Assembly: GCA_022561775.1 (NCBI GenBank)
Contig: JADFQO010000008.1
Coordinates: forward strand, 30,878-94,877
Direction of reading: 5' to 3'
Source: Myxococcales bacterium
Lineage (GTDB): Bacteria; Myxococcota_A; UBA9160; SMWR01
DNA length: 64,000 nucleotides
The notes below the pieces were generated by a model. That model was not told the DNA's origin. It made no database searches and saw nothing but the letters and a program-made list of their open reading frames with translations. The position numbers were made by a program, and so were the translations under genes. This document shows, piece by piece, positions 59,829 to 64,000 of this stretch. The stretch's first letter is position 1. Each line of letters begins with the position of its first letter.

Positions 59829-61106
59829 GTGTCAGCACCTGCCAATCTCCCCCCTGCACTTGCGACTCCCGTCCCCGGACCGCGCTCGCGCGCGCTCGCG
59901 CAGCGGCTCGGCGCCGTCGAAAGCCGCAACATCATCTGTCTCGACCCGGAGCCGCCCATCTTCTGGGAGCGGGCTTCGGGGTCGAATGTATGGGACGTCG
60001 ACGGCAACCGTTTCGTCGATCTGACCGCGGCGTTCGGGGTGTCCAACGTCGGCCACGCGCACCCCAAAATCTGCCGAGCTGTCGCAGAGCAAGCCGAACG
60101 CTTGATGCACGGACTCGGCGACGTGCATCCCTCACGGGTCCGACTCGAACTGCTCGAAGCGCTCGCGCGTCACTTCCCGGGCGGCGTGCCAGCACGGGCG
60201 ATGCTGGGATCTTCGGGTTCCGACGCGGTGGAGATGGCGCTCGAGACGGCACTGCTGGCCACCGGCGATCCGGGCGCGGTGGCATTCGAGGGCGCGTACC
60301 ACGGTTTGAGTCTCGGTGCGCGCGACGCGACCTGGCGGCCGATGTTTCGCGAACCGTTTGCGGCGCGACTTCCCGGGCTGACGGCGTTCGCGCGCTTCGG
60401 AGACGCGCAAGACGTACGCCGCGCCGCTCGAACCTGCGACGCCCCGGTCGGCGCGGTGCTCGTCGAGCCAATCCAGGGGCGGGGCGGCGAACGCATCCCG
60501 CCGGACGGTTTTCTGTCCGAGCTCCGCGCGATTTGCGACGCCGAGGGGTGGTTGCTGATCGCGGACGAGGTCTACACGGGTTTCGGACGCACGGGGCGAT
60601 GGTTCGCCTGTGACCACGAAGGCGTGATCCCGGACCTGCTGTGCGTCGCGAAAGGACTCGCTTCCGGCATGCCAATCTCGGCATGCCTTGGCCGGGCAGA
60701 GATCATGGACGCCTGGCCAATCTCGGACGGCGAGGCGCTGCGCACGCAGACCTTTCTCGGACACCCGCCGAGCTGCGCGGCCGCGCTCGCCTCGATCGCG
60801 ATCCTGGAAGAAGAGAAGCTGGTCGAGCGCGCGGCCGACCTCGGGGCCGTCGCGCTAGATCGGCTGCGCGAGCGCTGCGATGGACGACCGGAGATCCGGG
60901 ATGTGCGCGGTCGCGGACTCCTATTGGCTGTGGAAGTCGACACGGCTGAGCGCGCGAAGAGCGCCTGTGCACGCGCCCTCGCCTCGGGGCTGATCGTCCT
61001 AGCGAGTGGCGACGACGGTCGTGTGATCTCGATCTGTCCGCCTCTGTGCATCGACCGCGACCTGCTGGAGCTCGCGATCGATCTGCTGATCGAGGCCATC
61101 GCGTGA
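59829..61106 (+). CDS. Class-III aminotransferase, first gene of the LuxE-LuxC operon
   Basis: The 425-residue PLP enzyme has NIICLDPEPPIFWERASGSN, VWDVDGNRFVDLTAAFGVSN, GHAHPKI, SSGSDAVEMALETALLATGD, AYHGLSLGARDA, ADEVYTGFGRTGRWF and the cofactor lysine in LLCVAKGLASGMPISACLG. It resembles 4-aminobutyrate or aldehyde/ketone aminotransferases. The stop overlaps the luxE-like start in GTGA. Since the next two genes should make a fatty or acyl aldehyde, it may aminate that aldehyde to an amine, by inference. The GTG at 59829 is the best start; upstream in-frame residues are leader. Confidence 0.87.
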   Translation: MSAPANLPPALATPVPGPRSRALAQRLGAVESRNIICLDPEPPIFWERASGSNVWDVDGNRFVDLTAAFGVSNVGHAHPKICRAVAEQAERLMHGLGDVHPSRVRLELLEALARHFPGGVPARAMLGSSGSDAVEMALETALLATGDPGAVAFEGAYHGLSLGARDATWRPMFREPFAARLPGLTAFARFGDAQDVRRAARTCDAPVGAVLVEPIQGRGGERIPPDGFLSELRAICDAEGWLLIADEVYTGFGRTGRWFACDHEGVIPDLLCVAKGLASGMPISACLGRAEIMDAWPISDGEALRTQTFLGHPPSCAAALASIAILEEEKLVERAADLGAVALDRLRERCDGRPEIRDVRGRGLLLAVEVDTAERAKSACARALASGLIVLASGDDGRVISICPPLCIDRDLLELAIDLLIEAIA

Positions 61107-62215
61107 GTGCCGACCCCCGCCGCGCGAAAATCGACCGCCGCGTGCTCGAATGGATGCGGGAACCCCGTTGGAACTACAGCGAAAATCGCTTCGAAGAACT
61201 CGCGCTCGAACTCTTCGCGTTCCAATTCGAGCATTGCGAAATCTATCGGCGATTTTGCGAAGGACGCAGTCAGACACCCAATAATGTCAAAACCTGGAGG
61301 CAGATCCCGGCGGTTCCGACCAGCGCATTCAAGGAAGTCGAGTTGCGCTGCTTCCCCGCGGAGGAAACAGCACACTGTTTTCGCACGAGCGGCACATCGA
61401 CGGACGTTCGAGGCACTTTGTATCTGGACACACTGGAACACTACGAAGCCTCACTGCTTCCGACCTTTCGCCGCTTCATGTTCCCCGAGTTCCAGTTGCC
61501 CGACGACCGCGCGACGATGCGAATACTCGCTCCATCGCAGATCGAACAACCCGACTCATCGCTCTCCCACATGTTCGGTGTGGTACTCGATGCGCTGGGT
61601 GAGCCAGGTAGCGATTTCGACGTCAAAAATGGCGAGTTGCTCTTCGATCGCGTGTTGACGGTCCTCGTCGAATCCGCCGCGTCGGAGGTGCCCATCACCC
61701 TCTGCGGAACCGCCTTCGCGTTCGTGCACCTGATCGACCACATGGGCCAGCGCGGCGTGCTGATCGGCCTGCCTTCCGCATCGCGAATCATGGAGACGGG
61801 TGGCTTCAAAGGGCGCTCTCGCGAAGTTCCCCGCACGGAACTCTACGCGGAACTCAAACGCGTACTCGGGATACCCGCGGAGCGAATCGTCAACCAATAC
61901 GGGATGACGGAGCTGGGCAGCCAATTCTACGATTCGGTGATTCGCGGGCCCAGCGAACCCCGTCGAAAATTGGGCCCACCCTGGGCGCGCGTCGTCATCG
62001 TCGATCCCGAAACGGGCCACGAAGCCGCGACCGGGCAGGTGGGATCCATCGTCGTCGTCGACCTCGCCAACACGGGAAGCGTGCTCTCGCTGCGAACCGG
62101 CGACCTCGGCCGCGCCGTACTCGATGGATTCGAGGTGATCGGACGCGAACCCGGCGCGGACGCGCGGGGCTGCTCGATCGGTGCCGACATGGGTCTGGGC
62201 CGGCGATCCCCGTGA
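61103..62215 (+). CDS. LuxE-like acyl-protein synthetase
   Basis: The 370-residue protein matches LuxE-type acyl-activating enzymes: NRFEELALELFAFQFEHCEI, WRQIPAVPTSAFKEVELRCF, HCFRTSGTSTDVRGTLYLDT and a C-terminal ANL-like fold (VNQYGMTELGSQFYDSVIR, TGDLGR). LuxE activates a fatty acid as acyl-AMP and passes it to the reductase LuxC. The start GTG at 61103 overlaps the aminotransferase stop (GTGA) and its own stop overlaps luxC-like start the same way. It may load acyl groups for reduction or transfer to another substrate. Confidence 0.85.
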   Translation: MSADPRRAKIDRRVLEWMREPRWNYSENRFEELALELFAFQFEHCEIYRRFCEGRSQTPNNVKTWRQIPAVPTSAFKEVELRCFPAEETAHCFRTSGTSTDVRGTLYLDTLEHYEASLLPTFRRFMFPEFQLPDDRATMRILAPSQIEQPDSSLSHMFGVVLDALGEPGSDFDVKNGELLFDRVLTVLVESAASEVPITLCGTAFAFVHLIDHMGQRGVLIGLPSASRIMETGGFKGRSREVPRTELYAELKRVLGIPAERIVNQYGMTELGSQFYDSVIRGPSEPRRKLGPPWARVVIVDPETGHEAATGQVGSIVVVDLANTGSVLSLRTGDLGRAVLDGFEVIGREPGADARGCSIGADMGLGRRSP

Positions 62216-63489
62216 CGCCCGACGAAATTGCCGAACACCTTGCCCGCCTACGCGACGCGGGCGAGCAGCTCAAGAGGCGACCCATCGGCGAAGTGCTCGA
62301 CGTACTCGGCGCTGTGCTCGACGGCTGGCGCGACCCGAATTCCAATTGGCGTCGGGATCTCGAGGAGCGACTGCCAGCGGCCACCGGATTCACCGCGCCG
62401 CTGATTCGCGAGGGCCTCCGGCGAGCACTCGGTGCTTGGACGGGCGATGCGCTGCGAGAACTCGCGATTTGCGAACTCGGCCCGTTCGACGCACTCGACG
62501 CTGCGTCGGACCGCAGGGTCTCGGGTTTCGACACCACCGCGGTCCTTCTCGCGGGCTCGATCCCGATGCCAAGTCTGCTTGCACTGATCGCACCGCTGGC
62601 GGTGCGCTCCCCGGTGCTCGCCAAACCGGCTTCTCGCGATCTCCTGACCCCGCGCCTGGTCGCCCGATCGATCGCGGAGACCGATGCAGAACTCGGGCGC
62701 TGTATCCGAGTTGCGAGCTTCCCGGCCAGCCGCGAAGACTGCACCCGAGCCCTGCTCGAGGCGGATTGCATTTGCGCGACCGGCTCCGATGCAACCATCG
62801 CCGCCGTGCAGTCCCAGGTGAAACCACCCCGGCGGCTGGTCTTGGACGGACATCGACTTTCGATCGCGACAGTCGTCCCTCCCGAAAGTGCAGAACGTCG
62901 CATCGACCTCGCGGAGCGTCTGGCCGTGGACATCGCGCTGTGGGATCAGTTGGGTTGTCTTTCGCCGATCGCCGTTTTCGCCGTCGATCCAGAACCCTCG
63001 CACGCAGCTGAACTCGCCGAGGCGATTGCGGTTGCACTCGCCAACGCCGAAAAGGACTGGCCACGCGGATCGATCGATGCGAACACGGCCCACATGATCG
63101 CGCAGCAGCGAGCCGAGGCCGAGCTTCGCCGCGCGGCAGGGCGCGCCGTCGCGGTCCACGTCAGTGACTCGACGGCCTGGACGGTGATCGTCGAAGACGG
63201 ACCCGAACTGAGGCCCGCCCCGCTGCATCGCTTCATTCGGGTCCTTCCAGTGGCGGATCCCGAGAGCCTTCTCGATGCGATTCGACCGCTCGGTCCGCAC
63301 CTCGCAGCGGTGGCGATCGAGGGCTTTGGAGAGGAGACGCCAGGCCTCGCCAGCGCCCTCGCCGAACTCGGCGCTTCGCGCATCTGTGCGCCGGGTTCGC
63401 TCCAGAGCCCCGCACTGGATTGGCGCCACGGGGGCCGAGGCGTGCTGGCTCCGCTGGCTCGCTACACCGACGTCGAGGTGCCCGCCTAG
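62212..63489 (+). CDS. LuxC-like acyl-CoA reductase
   Basis: The 425-residue protein matches the LuxC family over its length; the active-site nucleophile lies in WDQLGCLSPIAVF (Cys249), as in LuxC's reactive Cys-Ser-Pro context. It has VLLAGSIPMPSLLALIAPLA (probable nucleotide-binding region near 111-130) and FPASREDCTRALLEADCICA. LuxC reduces an acyl thioester to an aldehyde with NADPH. It is the last gene of the coupled operon (GTGA overlap with luxE-like). A small inverted repeat CTAGGG...CCCTAG follows the stop. Confidence 0.87.
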   Translation: MTPDEIAEHLARLRDAGEQLKRRPIGEVLDVLGAVLDGWRDPNSNWRRDLEERLPAATGFTAPLIREGLRRALGAWTGDALRELAICELGPFDALDAASDRRVSGFDTTAVLLAGSIPMPSLLALIAPLAVRSPVLAKPASRDLLTPRLVARSIAETDAELGRCIRVASFPASREDCTRALLEADCICATGSDATIAAVQSQVKPPRRLVLDGHRLSIATVVPPESAERRIDLAERLAVDIALWDQLGCLSPIAVFAVDPEPSHAAELAEAIAVALANAEKDWPRGSIDANTAHMIAQQRAEAELRRAAGRAVAVHVSDSTAWTVIVEDGPELRPAPLHRFIRVLPVADPESLLDAIRPLGPHLAAVAIEGFGEETPGLASALAELGASRICAPGSLQSPALDWRHGGRGVLAPLARYTDVEVPA

Positions 63490-63573
63490 GGGATCGAGAG
63501 GGCCCTAGAGCGGTATCCCGCGACATTTGTGGAGCGCTTACAGCTCGACTAAGTATATAACCAATTGATTCAA

Positions 63574-63603
63574 TTGATAAAAAGCTAAATAAGGGACTAT
63601 AAT
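63574..63603 (+). promoter_or_regulatory. Strong sigma70-type promoter of the Rrf2 gene
   Basis: TTGATA at 63574-63579 and a perfect TATAAT at 63598-63603 stand 18 bases apart in the only clearly AT-rich stretch near this gene, about 90 bases before the start codon. Confidence 0.65.
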
Positions 63604-63640
63604 TGTCCGATATTTACAGTACTGGATTGGTCCGATATCA
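63603..63640 (+). promoter_or_regulatory. Putative Rrf2 operator: two GTCCGATAT repeats
   Basis: GTCCGATAT occurs at 63605-63613 and 63630-63638, 25 bases apart, overlapping and just downstream of the -10 box. Rrf2-family Fe-S regulators often repress their own promoter from such sites. Confidence 0.5.
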
Positions 63641-63689
63641 TTCGAGAGGCCAGTTCGCAGACCGAACCCACCCCAGGAGCAGCCAGGAC

Positions 63690-64000
63690 GTGTTTCGAAT
63701 CAGCCGCCTCACAGACTATGGAATCGTCGTGATGGCCCATCTGGCCGGGTGTGAAGACGGCGACTCGCACAACGCCCGCGAGTTGGCCGAGGAGACCCGG
63801 CTTCCCGCGCCCTTCGTGAGCAAGATCCTCAAATCACTGACCCGGGCGGGCTTGTTGGTCTCACAGCGCGGATCCAAGGGGGGCTACAGTCTCGCGCGTA
63901 CCCCCGGCGAAATTTCCGTGGTCGAGATGATCACGGCCCTCGAGGGCCCGGTCGGAATCACCGAGTGCACGATTCACCCGGGAGTTTGCGCGCAAGAGTC
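63690..64000 (+). CDS. Rrf2-family transcriptional regulator, truncated by the window edge
   Basis: The visible 103 residues start MFRISRLTDYGIVVMAHLAG, then a winged helix-turn-helix (NARELAEETRLPAPFVSKIL, RGSKGGYSLARTPGEISVVE) and GITECTIHPGVCAQE with two of the usual three cluster cysteines. Opening and cysteines resemble SufR/IscR-like regulators that sense Fe-S status, often upstream of suf genes; those would lie beyond the window. CAGGA precedes the GTG at 63690. Confidence 0.9.
   Translation, partial: MFRISRLTDYGIVVMAHLAGCEDGDSHNARELAEETRLPAPFVSKILKSLTRAGLLVSQRGSKGGYSLARTPGEISVVEMITALEGPVGITECTIHPGVCAQE

Noticed and set aside
58435..63489. A bioluminescence (lux) operon
   Set aside because: LuxE- and LuxC-like genes are present, but no LuxA/LuxB pair; the LLM proteins are of the F420-dependent class.

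Overview
This is a 64 kb stretch of a high-GC bacterial chromosome, almost entirely protein coding, with no rRNA, no tRNA, no CRISPR array and no recognisable transposase gene. The gene content (DUF6178, DUF815, a short histone-fold protein, a Ser/Thr kinase, PEP-CTERM and Myxo-style sorted exoproteins, luciferase-like F420-type oxidoreductases, an RND lipid exporter with MlaC and MlaA partners) suggests a Gram-negative of the broad deltaproteobacterial sprawl (Myxococcota, Binatota or a neighbouring uncultured lineage). That placement is inference from family distribution, not from a marker gene.

Layout. 1-6.6 kb: the start of a cation:proton antiporter, an NAD-dependent epimerase, a penicillin-binding protein, an Nfu Fe-S carrier, a HAD hydrolase and a nucleotidyltransferase/TOPRIM-like pair. 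6.7-13.4 kb: an orphan NarL-type response regulator, an Fe-S RNA methyltransferase, and a tightly packed moeA / moeA-PBP / kinase operon. 13.4-14.5 kb: a 1.1 kb gap without a convincing gene. 14.5-25.6 kb: housekeeping genes (DHH phosphoesterase, MaoC hydratase, NadE, cold-shock protein, DsbA-like, queuosine salvage Qng1, lipid kinase, aconitase, M20 peptidase). 25.6-31.6 kb: a lipid-transport and lipid-synthesis neighbourhood (RND exporter, MlaC-like, MlaA/VacJ and a serine-palmitoyltransferase-like enzyme). 31.7-45.8 kb: CNNM/CorC protein, DUF815 ATPase, NUDIX, DUF6178, a bacterial histone-like protein, threonine aldolase, enoyl-CoA hydratase, IlvD, an antiporter interrupted by an in-frame stop, and a large NTT/HEAT/cNMP protein. 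46-56.5 kb: SRPBCC protein, membrane-DCC fusion, amine oxidase, BioA, a luciferase-like oxidoreductase, secreted protease, FAH-family enzyme, CysH and a PEP-CTERM repeat protein. 57-64 kb: an aminotransferase, a second luciferase-like enzyme, FolK, then a translationally coupled aminotransferase-LuxE-LuxC operon, and an Rrf2 regulator running off the window end.

Two families of non-coding repeats are the least explained content. The first is a roughly 60 bp bipartite element made of two hairpins, present in 12 copies, nearly all at gene 3' ends; many are bounded by CTAG and abut TAG stop codons, and their stems vary but keep pairing. The second is a roughly 290 bp structured element with two near-complete copies (1648-1940 and, inverted, 40443-40730) and a third copy of only its first half (4280-4379), with compensatory changes in a 25 bp stem. 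Both look like mobile or structured-RNA elements and deserve genome-wide searching.
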